Both the position numbers and the translations under genes were made by a program. 30,657 bases of DNA. Source: CAVEFW01 sp964579575. Lineage in GTDB: Bacteria; Actinomycetota; Coriobacteriia; Coriobacteriales; Eggerthellaceae. The stretch is taken from contig CAZOGL010000018.1 of the NCBI GenBank assembly GCA_964579575.1, positions 1-30,657 of the forward strand, given 5' to 3'. The notes beneath the pieces were generated by a model that worked only from the letters and a program-made list of their open reading frames with translations, was not told where the DNA came from and did no database searches. Shown piece after piece: positions 1 to 8,124 of the stretch (position 1 is its first letter; every line of letters begins with the position of its first letter).

Positions 1-49
1 AACAAAGAACACAAGGTCAAACCAATTGCGCAAGCCGCGCCAACCGCAC

Positions 50-69
50 CGACCGCACCAACCGCACGT
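50..69. repeat. Short 9-bp tandem repeat
   Basis: Three near-identical units of the form ACCGCACCR run head to tail just downstream of the stop codon of the first minus-strand gene. It is a simple short repeat, and no function can be read from it. No terminator hairpin was recognised in bases 1-74. Confidence 0.5.
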
Positions 70-74
70 CCCGG

Positions 75-725
75 CTATTGGAACGACGAGAGGTTGCCGT
101 AGAGCATCGTCGCAAGGATGCACGTACCGAATGCGATCATGATGACGACAAAAAGGGCGTTGGCGCGGCTCTCCCCAAGGCGCTCAAAGAGCATACAGGT
201 CAAAGGAAAGAGCAGCCATAGGTAGAACATGGCCATCGCACCGATGCCTAAGTCGTTTACCACCCAACCCTGTTGCAAGATGTTCAAGGGCAATTGGGAA
301 TTGTCCCAAAAGGGATACTCGCCCGTGATGGGGTCAGGTTGGTTGATGATCAGGCCGAAACCGGTCTCCATGACAGCCGCCAACAAAACCGTGAGCAAAT
401 AGAAGAGAGCGAACGCGCCGATCAACGTCTTACAACGCTTGACGATCATCTCCCTGAACGGCTCGAGGCACATCGTCATGCCCAACGCGCCGAAACCGTA
501 CACCCAATAGGGGTAAAACCATGGGTCGACCATGGTTGCATAGTCTTCCTCAACGATGCCGAAGTTGCTCATGAACGCGCAGTACGGAATTTCCAACCAA
601 TGGCCCAGCATGCAGCACACCGCAAAGCACACGAGGGTCACTCGCCAAAATTGCCACGTCTTCGGAGCAAAACGATTACGCCTCAGATTCCGGCGAAATT
701 CTTGGATCCCGTTTTGGTGAACCAT
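75..725 (-). CDS. CmpB-family membrane protein (putative ABC transporter permease, type IV)
   Basis: A 216-residue polytopic membrane protein with about five hydrophobic segments. The stretch with FWD followed by LPLN and a Trp-Gly rich region resembles the ABC_trans_CmpB family, which is annotated as a putative ABC transporter permease but has no proven transport role. The N-terminal part, with F-x-P, then FW, then GHW-x-E, matches the C-terminal half of the next gene upstream, so the two are paralogous modules. An ATG at 725 is chosen; a TTG codon lies directly before it. The gene follows its upstream neighbour by 14 nt and is probably co-transcribed. No ATPase gene is nearby, so calling it an ABC transporter component rests on the family name only. 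Confidence 0.75.
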   Translation of the reverse strand: MVHQNGIQEFRRNLRRNRFAPKTWQFWRVTLVCFAVCCMLGHWLEIPYCAFMSNFGIVEEDYATMVDPWFYPYWVYGFGALGMTMCLEPFREMIVKRCKTLIGAFALFYLLTVLLAAVMETGFGLIINQPDPITGEYPFWDNSQLPLNILQQGWVVNDLGIGAMAMFYLWLLFPLTCMLFERLGESRANALFVVIMIAFGTCILATMLYGNLSSFQ

Positions 726-739
726 CAATCAGAGCCCGT

Positions 740-1795
740 CTATCCTAGCTGCGCTTGTTCGTCACTTAATTGGAACCCGAAGGTCTTCATCGGATCGATG
801 TTGTACGCCAAGACCAACGCCACAAACAACAGGAGAGACGCAACGAAGATGACACGGAACACGTCGCGACCGACATAGCTGAATTGACGCTCGAGCGTCG
901 GATAGACCTGCCAAACGATGAGGGAAGAAACGACACCGAAGCAAACCGTGTACAGGAAGCAGACCTGACCTTCGAAGTTCAGGAATTGGTCGCGATAGTC
1001 CCATGCTTGAAAATCGGTGTTGAACAGAAGGCCCAGGACAAGTTCGGCTAAGCCGCAGAACAGCGCGTTCACAATGAAGCTGCACACAAACGCCTGCCAA
1101 GTCTTCGGAAACACCTCGCGCATCTTCATATACAACGGGTATAGCACAAGACCGCAGACCACGAACGCTATGCCGTAGATGCAAAACGGCCCAAAGTGGT
1201 CTTTCCAGGTCAAGCTATCGGGCGCGGCGATTGTCCCCGGAAACAACCCATTGACGATGAGGATTTGAACGCCCATCTCCATCCAATGGCCTGCAACGCT
1301 GAAGAAAAAGAAGTAAATAAGCAGTCGCAGCCAGAAGTCGAGGGAGCGAGGATTGAACATCTTGCGACCGATGGCAAGATCTTTGTTTCGCAAGCCCGAT
1401 GCGAAGGGCTGGACGAGCACCGCCTTAGCGCGACGAGACGTCAAGAAATACAAAGCGAACCCGAGAGTGATGCATATGGGCACCACGAAGTACACAGGAT
1501 CGGTATACCCCGCCATGATGTTCTCAACCGTGAAGTTGATACAGTTGAACACATAGAAAACGATAGCGTATTGACGCGTATACATCTTACGATTGCCAAT
1601 CATCCAAATGCATACGCCCTCGCCGATGATGTCCAAAACGATTACGAAAAAGACATATCCCGAAACAGCGTTCATCTGGGATGTTGTAAGGACCGCCAAC
1701 GCGATGAAATTCATCAGGATGACAAAGAAGTTCGTAAACTGAACGAATCTCATGAAGCCAAGGCCGCTATCGGCAGTGAACTCTTTGCGCGCCAT
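740..1795 (-). CDS. CmpB-family membrane protein, long form
   Basis: A 351-residue membrane protein with about four hydrophobic segments in the first 130 residues, then a CmpB-like module from about residue 145 to the end. That module carries the same GHW-x-E motif and AWDYRDQ-type segment seen in the downstream gene. The frame is open further upstream to 1990, but the ATG at 1795 has a good ribosome binding site (GGAGAGG) and the residues before it are encoded by repetitive intergenic DNA. The gene is first of a two-gene minus-strand operon with the shorter paralogue. Substrate and partners are unknown. Confidence 0.75.
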   Translation of the reverse strand: MARKEFTADSGLGFMRFVQFTNFFVILMNFIALAVLTTSQMNAVSGYVFFVIVLDIIGEGVCIWMIGNRKMYTRQYAIVFYVFNCINFTVENIMAGYTDPVYFVVPICITLGFALYFLTSRRAKAVLVQPFASGLRNKDLAIGRKMFNPRSLDFWLRLLIYFFFFSVAGHWMEMGVQILIVNGLFPGTIAAPDSLTWKDHFGPFCIYGIAFVVCGLVLYPLYMKMREVFPKTWQAFVCSFIVNALFCGLAELVLGLLFNTDFQAWDYRDQFLNFEGQVCFLYTVCFGVVSSLIVWQVYPTLERQFSYVGRDVFRVIFVASLLLFVALVLAYNIDPMKTFGFQLSDEQAQLG

Positions 1796-1843
1796 ATCCT
1801 CTCCTCTTTGTTGGCCCTCTACGTTGATAGGCATACCTAGAAA

Positions 1844-1849
1844 AGTATA
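1844..1849 (-). promoter_or_regulatory. Extended -10 promoter element for the CmpB pair
   Basis: On the minus strand TATACT is preceded by TGG, giving an extended -10 (TGnTATACT). It lies about 50 nt before the ATG at 1795. No convincing -35 was found, which is typical for extended -10 promoters. This is inferred from the motif only. Confidence 0.4.
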
Positions 1850-1892
1850 CCAGCACTGGCGTTTTGGCGGGATGGAACAAAACCAGACAATC

Positions 1893-1935
1893 GCCATGAT
1901 GGGCGGCTCCAACGCCCATGATGGGCGGCTCAAGC
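1893..1935. repeat. Two tandem copies of a 21-22 bp unit between divergent genes
   Basis: CCATGATGGGCGGCTC occurs twice in a row, with spacers AAC and AAGC. A third, partial copy (GCCCACGCTGGGG) follows. It sits in the 275-bp region between divergent genes, upstream of the -10 of the minus gene, so it could be an operator or just a small duplication. Confidence 0.55.
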
Positions 1936-2070
1936 GCCCACGCTGGGGTGTCACGCTGGGAGGGTTCCAGCAAAAACCCAAAGCACTCATTTATACAAAA
2001 TCACCACGAAAAACATGTCGGTTCTTGCTATTGTTGAATGTGCTCTTACTCGAATAAAAAAGGGGTGGTT

Positions 2071-4383
2071 ATGAAAAGAACGGGCTTTATGCCATTCTCA
2101 CAAAAACTCGTTAAGGTGACGATTGCGTTCATCTTGGCATTGGCCATGGTGCCGGCTGGCGCGTTTACCGCCATCGCACAGGAGCCCGCTGGCCTCGACT
2201 CTGGCGCTACAAGCACACTCGCCACTACCGAGGGCGCTTCCATTGCCGAACGTTTGAGCGCCATCGAGGGCGTAACCAGCGTCACAGAGGAAAAATCCGC
2301 CATCGACGGGTTCGAAAAGGTCTACCTGCTCAAAATCGAGCAGCCGATCTCCCACAGCGATGCGACCGTGGGCACGTTCCAGCAGCGCGTGCGCGTTTAC
2401 TATCGTGGTGACAGCAACATCAACTTTGTCAACACCGAAGGATACATGCTCCAAAACGCCGTCAGCTCAAGCGCCCTGTGGAACCACTACGACGCTAACA
2501 TCTGGGACATCGAATTCCGCTTCTTTGGCGAATCGACACCGGAGGGCCTCGACGTTGACTCCACCGAGCTTTGGCAATATCTGACCGTGGAGGAAGCTGC
2601 CGAGGACTTCCACGCCATCGTTGAGAAGCTTTCCACGGTCCTTTCGGGCAAGCGCGCCTGGACCGGCACAAGCAAGGGCGGTTTCACCACAACCTTCCAG
2701 TGCTACTACAACGAACAAAAGGGATACAACGACGCGGATGCGTACATCTCGTGGTGCGCACCGCTTTGCGACGGAACTTCCGACATGCGCTTTGTTGACG
2801 GCATCGCCAACACCGCTGGCGACTACCAATTAGGACCCGAAACCGCTGCGAAGTATCGCAAGTGCTTGAAGGAATTCCAGCTTCTTTGCATCAAATATCG
2901 CGATTACCTGCAAGAGGAATACTGGAAGCTCGCCCAAAGTCAGGGACTGAAGTTCCGCGAAGAGTATTTCGGGACCGATGAGGAAGTCGCCAAGGCCAAG
3001 CTTTGGGATTTGGCCGTCAGCGAGTTCGCCACCTATCAGTGGCAGTATCTACAAAGCATGACGTGGGACCTGTTGGACGCGATGGTCTACAAAGGTGACC
3101 AAATCCCCGAGGACACCCTCAAACAACAGATCATCTCGATTTTTGGCGAGGTCGACGCACCCATGAACTTCGCTTACAACAACGGGTTCTTCCCGTATGA
3201 GATCACCGCTGCCACCCAGATGGGCAATTGCACCGAAGGCCTGCTCTACCTGCAAGAGGCCGTCGTCGCTAAGCAAAAGGAAGATCCGACGTTCCCCAGT
3301 TTGGCGACCACGTACGAGACCGACCCCTCCAATTGCGACCTCTTCCTGACCGACGCCCAAAAAGAGACGTTCCAGTACAGCAGCACCGTACGTGACGAGT
3401 TGATTGAGTGGGTTAAAACCACCGACTCTGCCCACCTCATCTTGGTGACGGCCTCGATGGATCCTTGGAGCTATGTCCGCATTCCCGACGAAGCCAGCAC
3501 CAGCAACCCCAACATCCATGTCTACAACAAGGACGGCGCCCATAATTTCAAAATCTCCGAAATGACCTCTGAGGACCAGGCCGAAGTTTGGTCGCTTTTG
3601 GACGGATGGCTTGAGTGGACCGCGCCTGACCCAGTCGAGGCGTTTGTAACCCGCCTGTACGAGAACGTGCTCGGCCGCGAAGCCGATGCCGAGGGATTCG
3701 CCGTCCAAGTCCAAGGCGTGAAGACCCTGGGTGCTGCACAGATCGCACGCAACTTCTACGTCTCCGAGGAGTTCGAAGCGAAGGCAGCTACCATGACCAA
3801 CGAGGAGATTGCCAAAAACGTCTACTGGACCATGCTCAACCGCTCCGCCGACACCGATGGATTGGCCTACTGGACGGGATGCCTCAACAACGGCATGAGC
3901 GTGTGCGCACTCGTGGCTGGCTTTGTTGAGTCGCCCGAGTTCGTAGCTCTTTGCTCAAGCTATGGCGTCGACCCCGGCTCTGCTGACGCTTTGCGCACCT
4001 CCCTTGAACCTCGCGACCGCAACGCAGGCGTCACCTCTTTTGTAAGTCGCCTGTACACCGTGGTGCTTGGCCGCACCGCTGAAGTTGATGGACTCAACGT
4101 CCAATGCGAGGCGCTTATGGCCGGCATGCCTTGCTACCAAATCGCTATAAACTTCTTCTGTGGCGAGGAGTACGCCAACAAGGGCAAGGCCGACGCGGAG
4201 TTTGTCGCCGATTGCTACAAGGCCATGATGAGCCGCGAAGGATCCGTTGAGGAGTGCGACGCTTGGGTTGCCCGCATAGCGGACGAGAGTTTGTCCCGCG
4301 AGGACGTGGTCAAGGGCTTCTGCCAATCCGATGAGTTCGAGGCTATTTGCCAATCCTGCGGCATGACAAGCGGCATGCGCTAG
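2071..4383 (+). CDS. Secreted S37-family serine peptidase with C-terminal DUF4214 repeats
   Basis: A 770-residue secreted protein. Residues 1-38 form a Sec signal peptide with basic start, hydrophobic core and AIA cleavage site. Residues about 60-515 resemble peptidase family S37, known from secreted tripeptidyl aminopeptidases of Streptomyces. The likely catalytic triad is Ser201 in GTSKGG, Asp464 in TASMDPW and His491 in DGAHNF. From about residue 520 to the end there are DUF4214 modules, recognisable by repeated FVxRLYxxVLGR, DxxGLxxW and SxEF elements; these are common in large secreted proteins. The ATG at 2071 is preferred over an upstream start at 2038 because AGGGGTGG precedes it and the signal peptide begins there. 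It is monocistronic, with a terminator after the stop. Confidence 0.85.
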   Translation: MKRTGFMPFSQKLVKVTIAFILALAMVPAGAFTAIAQEPAGLDSGATSTLATTEGASIAERLSAIEGVTSVTEEKSAIDGFEKVYLLKIEQPISHSDATVGTFQQRVRVYYRGDSNINFVNTEGYMLQNAVSSSALWNHYDANIWDIEFRFFGESTPEGLDVDSTELWQYLTVEEAAEDFHAIVEKLSTVLSGKRAWTGTSKGGFTTTFQCYYNEQKGYNDADAYISWCAPLCDGTSDMRFVDGIANTAGDYQLGPETAAKYRKCLKEFQLLCIKYRDYLQEEYWKLAQSQGLKFREEYFGTDEEVAKAKLWDLAVSEFATYQWQYLQSMTWDLLDAMVYKGDQIPEDTLKQQIISIFGEVDAPMNFAYNNGFFPYEITAATQMGNCTEGLLYLQEAVVAKQKEDPTFPSLATTYETDPSNCDLFLTDAQKETFQYSSTVRDELIEWVKTTDSAHLILVTASMDPWSYVRIPDEASTSNPNIHVYNKDGAHNFKISEMTSEDQAEVWSLLDGWLEWTAPDPVEAFVTRLYENVLGREADAEGFAVQVQGVKTLGAAQIARNFYVSEEFEAKAATMTNEEIAKNVYWTMLNRSADTDGLAYWTGCLNNGMSVCALVAGFVESPEFVALCSSYGVDPGSADALRTSLEPRDRNAGVTSFVSRLYTVVLGRTAEVDGLNVQCEALMAGMPCYQIAINFFCGEEYANKGKADAEFVADCYKAMMSREGSVEECDAWVARIADESLSREDVVKGFCQSDEFEAICQSCGMTSGMR

Positions 4384-4400
4384 GAAAACGCACTAGGAAA

Positions 4401-4437
4401 AGAGAGCCAGGGCGACAAACCAACGCCTTGGCTCTCT
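4401..4437. terminator. Bidirectional terminator between convergent genes
   Basis: AGAGAGCCAGGGCG (4401-4414) pairs with CGCCTTGGCTCTCT (4424-4437), a 14-bp stem with one wobble pair and a 9-nt loop. It lies 17 nt after the peptidase stop and 25 nt past the helicase stop on the other strand. There is no long T-run, but the placement between converging genes supports a shared terminator. Confidence 0.75.
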
Positions 4438-4462
4438 CATGCAACACATCAGTTCCGCCGCA

Positions 4463-7400
4463 TCAGAAGTCACTCAACAGATAATCGTACAAATCTGCAC
4501 GCACCGGCTCGTCAAGGCGATAACCGATCTCGACGGCACTCGCTGTCGAATCCTTCATGACGAATTGCTTGAAGTGGCCCGTGGGATATATCTCGCCCAA
4601 GAAATAGAACTCGGTGCCATCGTCCTTGTCGTTTGTGTTCTTGCGAACGAAGAGGAAGCAGCGCATTCCGTTCTCCCTCGCTCTCCCCAAGTTGATGATC
4701 TCGGGAGAATTCAAGGTTCGCTTGCTCTTCGATATCGCAATCAACTCACGATCGGAGACAAAGCGGTCCTCATACATCGTCGTGACGCTGATCGAGGGAT
4801 CCTTGTCGTAGTTGATAAACACCGGAAAGGTATTGGTCTTCTTGTCGTGGAAATAGCCGCCGATGTTTTGGTAGTTCGGCTCTTTGTCCCACTCGAGAAG
4901 CTTGCACACCTCTTCACGTGTGTACTTGGCGTTCAAGACAAAGGCTGTGTCCTTGTACGTGTCGGAATAGAGCCTGCTGTTTCGACGCAGGCCGAAATCG
5001 ATCGCCTCGCTGACATGATAGAAGAACACGGGGTCTTCAAGAGCCCTCTTAAAGCTCTCAGCAAGCCAAAAAGACGTTCCATCAAACTCGACAAGTTGTT
5101 GACCTGCGGTTGAATAGTATCCGGTAAGCATTCGGCTCGCCGCTTGGACCCTTTCGGCCGCAACGCGTCCCGAGGAAAACGTAAACGTTCCGCCTCCCTC
5201 GAATCTATCCAGCAACCCGCGAAGAACGCTGAGATCTTCTGCTCGTTTTCCGTTGGCAAGCTTGGTGGAGATGAACTTGAGATAGTCGAGCTTGCTTTGA
5301 CTAAACGACAAGTTCGCGTCTTCGTCGTAGCGTTGGAGGAACGCGGCATATGAGCCAAACTTGCGAATGATGATGTTGGGGTCGATGGACTCGTGATCGT
5401 CGAAGTCTTGAATGGTCGGAATCCTTCCCAAAATCTGTTTAAGCTCGGCATATTCGGATTTGATCAGCTTGACCTCGCCAAACTTTCCTTCTTCGAGCGC
5501 TTTGAAAATCTGCGCCTCGGAAATCTTGTCAAAGGAGATGGTGGAGCAACCAGGAATAAGGGCGCTCCCCTCCTTTACGACCTTGCGAAGATTGTCCTTG
5601 TTGTATGTGCGGTCGCCCGACAAAGCGATGGGAACCAGATAATTTTGCTGGTAGTTGCCTATGAAATCCAAGACCAGCGTGTATTCCTTGCCCTTTGCCT
5701 TGCGAAGACCGCGCCCCAATTGTTGGACAAACACGATCGCGGACTCAGTTCGGCGCAACATGATGATTTGGTTGATGGTCGGGATGTCGATCCCCTCGTT
5801 GAGGATGTCGACCGAGAAGATGTACTCGATCTCACCCGCCTCAAGACGGGCGATTTGTCGGTCGCGCTCATCATCGGAAGTCGCACCGCTGATCGCGACC
5901 GTTCGATACCCTCGTTCGTTGAATTTCTCAGACAAGGCAGCAGCCTCTTCGTTGCGATTGCAGAAAACGAGCCCGCGGCGCTTCTCCTTGTCGATGGTGT
6001 ATTCCTCAATCTTGTCGATGATATGACGGACACGATCCTCGGATACCAGCCGATTGAACAAACTCGCATCCGTCACGACCTCGTCATCGATTTCGAGGTC
6101 GGCAATTCCAAAATAGTGGAAGGGCGCGAGCATGTCTTCGTCGAGAGCATCTTGTAGCGTGATGCGGAACGCGATGACATGGTTGAACAGTCCGTAGACG
6201 TCATACCCGTCCGTGCGGCTCGGCGTCGCGGTCATTCCGAGGCAAAAAGACGGCTTAAAGTAATCGAGAACCACCTGGTAGCTGTGCGCTCCGCTGCGAT
6301 GCGCCTCGTCGAAAATGATGTAATCGAATTCGCGGGGGTCGAACTCGTCGATATGCTTGCTCAATGTGCCGACCATGGCAAACACACAAGACGCTTGCGG
6401 CTTCTTTGCGCCGCCGCCATACACGCCATAAGTGTATCTCTGACCGAGAACGCGCTCAAAGCTCTTCCTCGAGGCTTCGAGGATCCGCTTTCGATGGGCA
6501 ACGAAGAGGACCTTGCCCGGGTTCACGGCGGCAACGTCAAGGGCCGACAAGTAGGTTTTTCCCGTACCAGTAGCTGAAACCAACAACGCACGCGCCTCGC
6601 AACGCTTGTGCAACACACCAAGCGCCTCTAGAGCCAAGGTCTGCATTTTGTTGGGGGTTATTGCTTCTGAGACAGGCTCCGGCCGCTTCTTCGAAGGAGC
6701 GGCCGAAGCTCCGTCCGCGTACGGGAAAGCCAAGGGAGCGGCCGAAGCCCCGTCCGAGCCATCGCGTCCCACCACAAATCTTTCCCCCGAATCGTTCTCC
6801 GCCCCACCAACGCGCCTGTCGACAAACGCGCGCTTACGAGAAGACGTGATCAGGACATCAACCTTTCGATACTCCGCGTAACGCTCAATCCATTGCGGAG
6901 TGCAATCAACACAAAGCGGATCAGCCCACAACCCATCGAAGGCGGCTTTGGTCTCCCGCAACATCCCGCCCTCGGAGTAAGAGCGGAACAAGACGTTCCA
7001 CTCCTTGTTGCAAGTCAGGGCAGTTTGGGTAAGGTTCGAGCTGCCGATAATGATGGTGCTGATCCCATCTTTGTCGAAAAAGAAGCCCTTGGCGTGCAGA
7101 TTTCCCTGAAAGACGCGGACCTGGATATTCGGATACTCACAAAGTTTTCGGAGGGCGGAGGGATCGCTGAAGTTTAAGTAAGTCGACGTGAGAATCCTGC
7201 CCGGGATTTTGCGGCGACGCAACTCGTTGAGAATCTCTACGAGGACCTGCACTCCGCTCGAAGTGATGAACGCAACCGAGAAGTCAAAGCTTTCGCAGGT
7301 AGAGAGCTCCGCCTTGAGGACGGAAAGAACGTTGGCACCCGACGATTTGTCGTTGCCCAAAATACGCGGCGCAAAGCGATCGTCGAGAGAATATGCGGAG

Positions 7401-7465
7401 TCTATGAAGCTCGACTTCAAAGTCTCCTCAAAGACCTCCACCCCATAGTCAAAACGCTCTTCCAT
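4463..7465 (-). CDS. PLD-nuclease / SF2 helicase / DUF3427 protein
   Basis: A 1000-residue multidomain protein. A phospholipase D-like nuclease domain spans about residues 40-200, with HxKx4D at His124, Lys126 and Asp131 followed by GSSNLT. A superfamily II helicase core spans about 270-620: Walker A ATGTGKT (Lys303), DEAH box at 386-389, motif III TATP, and the C-terminal motif QQLGRGLR. A DUF3427-type region fills residues about 640-1000. The linker around residues 225-260 contains a duplicated DGASAAP. Family knowledge suggests DNA processing, repair or phage defence; no precise function is established. The ATG at 7465 has AGGAG at good distance. It is 15 nt downstream of a Nudix gene and surely in one operon with it. 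Confidence 0.9.
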   Translation of the reverse strand: MEERFDYGVEVFEETLKSSFIDSAYSLDDRFAPRILGNDKSSGANVLSVLKAELSTCESFDFSVAFITSSGVQVLVEILNELRRRKIPGRILTSTYLNFSDPSALRKLCEYPNIQVRVFQGNLHAKGFFFDKDGISTIIIGSSNLTQTALTCNKEWNVLFRSYSEGGMLRETKAAFDGLWADPLCVDCTPQWIERYAEYRKVDVLITSSRKRAFVDRRVGGAENDSGERFVVGRDGSDGASAAPLAFPYADGASAAPSKKRPEPVSEAITPNKMQTLALEALGVLHKRCEARALLVSATGTGKTYLSALDVAAVNPGKVLFVAHRKRILEASRKSFERVLGQRYTYGVYGGGAKKPQASCVFAMVGTLSKHIDEFDPREFDYIIFDEAHRSGAHSYQVVLDYFKPSFCLGMTATPSRTDGYDVYGLFNHVIAFRITLQDALDEDMLAPFHYFGIADLEIDDEVVTDASLFNRLVSEDRVRHIIDKIEEYTIDKEKRRGLVFCNRNEEAAALSEKFNERGYRTVAISGATSDDERDRQIARLEAGEIEYIFSVDILNEGIDIPTINQIIMLRRTESAIVFVQQLGRGLRKAKGKEYTLVLDFIGNYQQNYLVPIALSGDRTYNKDNLRKVVKEGSALIPGCSTISFDKISEAQIFKALEEGKFGEVKLIKSEYAELKQILGRIPTIQDFDDHESIDPNIIIRKFGSYAAFLQRYDEDANLSFSQSKLDYLKFISTKLANGKRAEDLSVLRGLLDRFEGGGTFTFSSGRVAAERVQAASRMLTGYYSTAGQQLVEFDGTSFWLAESFKRALEDPVFFYHVSEAIDFGLRRNSRLYSDTYKDTAFVLNAKYTREEVCKLLEWDKEPNYQNIGGYFHDKKTNTFPVFINYDKDPSISVTTMYEDRFVSDRELIAISKSKRTLNSPEIINLGRARENGMRCFLFVRKNTNDKDDGTEFYFLGEIYPTGHFKQFVMKDSTASAVEIGYRLDEPVRADLYDYLLSDF
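6690..6760. repeat. In-frame duplicated segment in the helicase linker
   Basis: GGAGCGGCCGAAGC followed by TCCGTCCG or CCCGTCCG occurs twice about 45 bp apart inside the helicase gene. It produces the repeated peptide DGASAAP between the nuclease and helicase domains. It looks like a tolerated low-complexity insertion in a flexible linker. Confidence 0.6.
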
Positions 7466-7480
7466 TCAATCTCCTGGCTG

Positions 7481-7882
7481 CTAGGCAAGAAGACCCGACG
7501 ACTTAATAGCATCTACCACCAACAAATCGGCAGGCAACCAGCCCACCGAGTCGATTGTCTCGGAAGAAACCCATTTCGCCGCGGAGTGTTCAAGCAAGGC
7601 AAGGTGTCCGTCGACGACATGGGACCAATAGCAATGCATGGTCAAGTGGAAGTTCGGATAGTCCCAATCGACCGTCACGAGGAATCGATCGACCGCGATT
7701 GTGGCCTGAAGCTCTTCTTGGATTTCGCGCACGATTGCTTCCTCGGGCGTCTCACCAGGCTCGACCTTCCCTCCAGGAAATTCCCAACCTCCCGCATAAT
7801 CCCCGTATCCACGTTGGGTCGCCAAGACGGTCCCCGTTTGGGGGTCTTCGATGATTGCCGCAACGACTTCGATGGTTTTCAT
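7481..7882 (-). CDS. Nudix hydrolase, MutT-like (deoxy)nucleoside triphosphatase
   Basis: A 133-residue Nudix protein. The Nudix box is complete: G-x5-E followed by REIQEEL at about residues 37-58, which binds the metal and activates water for pyrophosphate hydrolysis. Length and the GGWEFPGGK segment fit MutT-type enzymes that clear oxidised or non-canonical nucleoside triphosphates. The ATG at 7882 is chosen because GAAGG lies six bases upstream; a TTG at 7888 is too close to that site. It is first in the operon with the PLD/helicase gene, suggesting nucleotide-pool cleaning or nucleotide-signal hydrolysis linked to that helicase. The exact substrate cannot be told. Confidence 0.88.
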   Translation of the reverse strand: MKTIEVVAAIIEDPQTGTVLATQRGYGDYAGGWEFPGGKVEPGETPEEAIVREIQEELQATIAVDRFLVTVDWDYPNFHLTMHCYWSHVVDGHLALLEHSAAKWVSSETIDSVGWLPADLLVVDAIKSSGLLA

Positions 7883-7992
7883 CCACAACCTTCTTCGGTG
7901 TCTCTTGGGTTTCGATATCTCTCGGGTGTGTTACCGGAAATTCTACCCGGATGCCTGCAAGGTTGCCAGATCTTTGAGGTGTCCTGTTTTGA

Positions 7993-8099
7993 GGCCTCCA
8001 CGAATTGAGAGGACGGCCCGATTTTGAGACTTCCCTAGATCGGAGCAGCGGCTTGGCCTTGGCCGTCTCCACGGATTGAGGAGGCAGCCCAGTCTCGAG
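7993..8099. repeat. Imperfect direct repeat of about 35 bp in intergenic DNA
   Basis: A segment beginning CCTCCACGAATTGAG (from about 7994) recurs as TCTCCACGGATTGAG (from about 8067). Both continue with a similar run containing GGC-CCAG/GATT and ending in TCTCGAG or TTTTGAG. They occupy most of the 242-bp spacer between the Nudix gene and the radical SAM gene. No ORF or terminator was recognised there. Confidence 0.5.
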
Positions 8100-8124
8100 A
8101 GCCTTCGCAAACTGCAGAAACGAC

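Noticed and set aside
3049..3714. 221-codon minus-strand open frame
   Set aside because: Antisense to the S37 peptidase; Gly/Val/Asp-rich shadow composition.
6690..6760. Frameshift or intein-like insertion in the helicase gene
   Set aside because: The duplicated segment keeps the frame and lies in a linker between domains; all helicase and nuclease motifs are intact.
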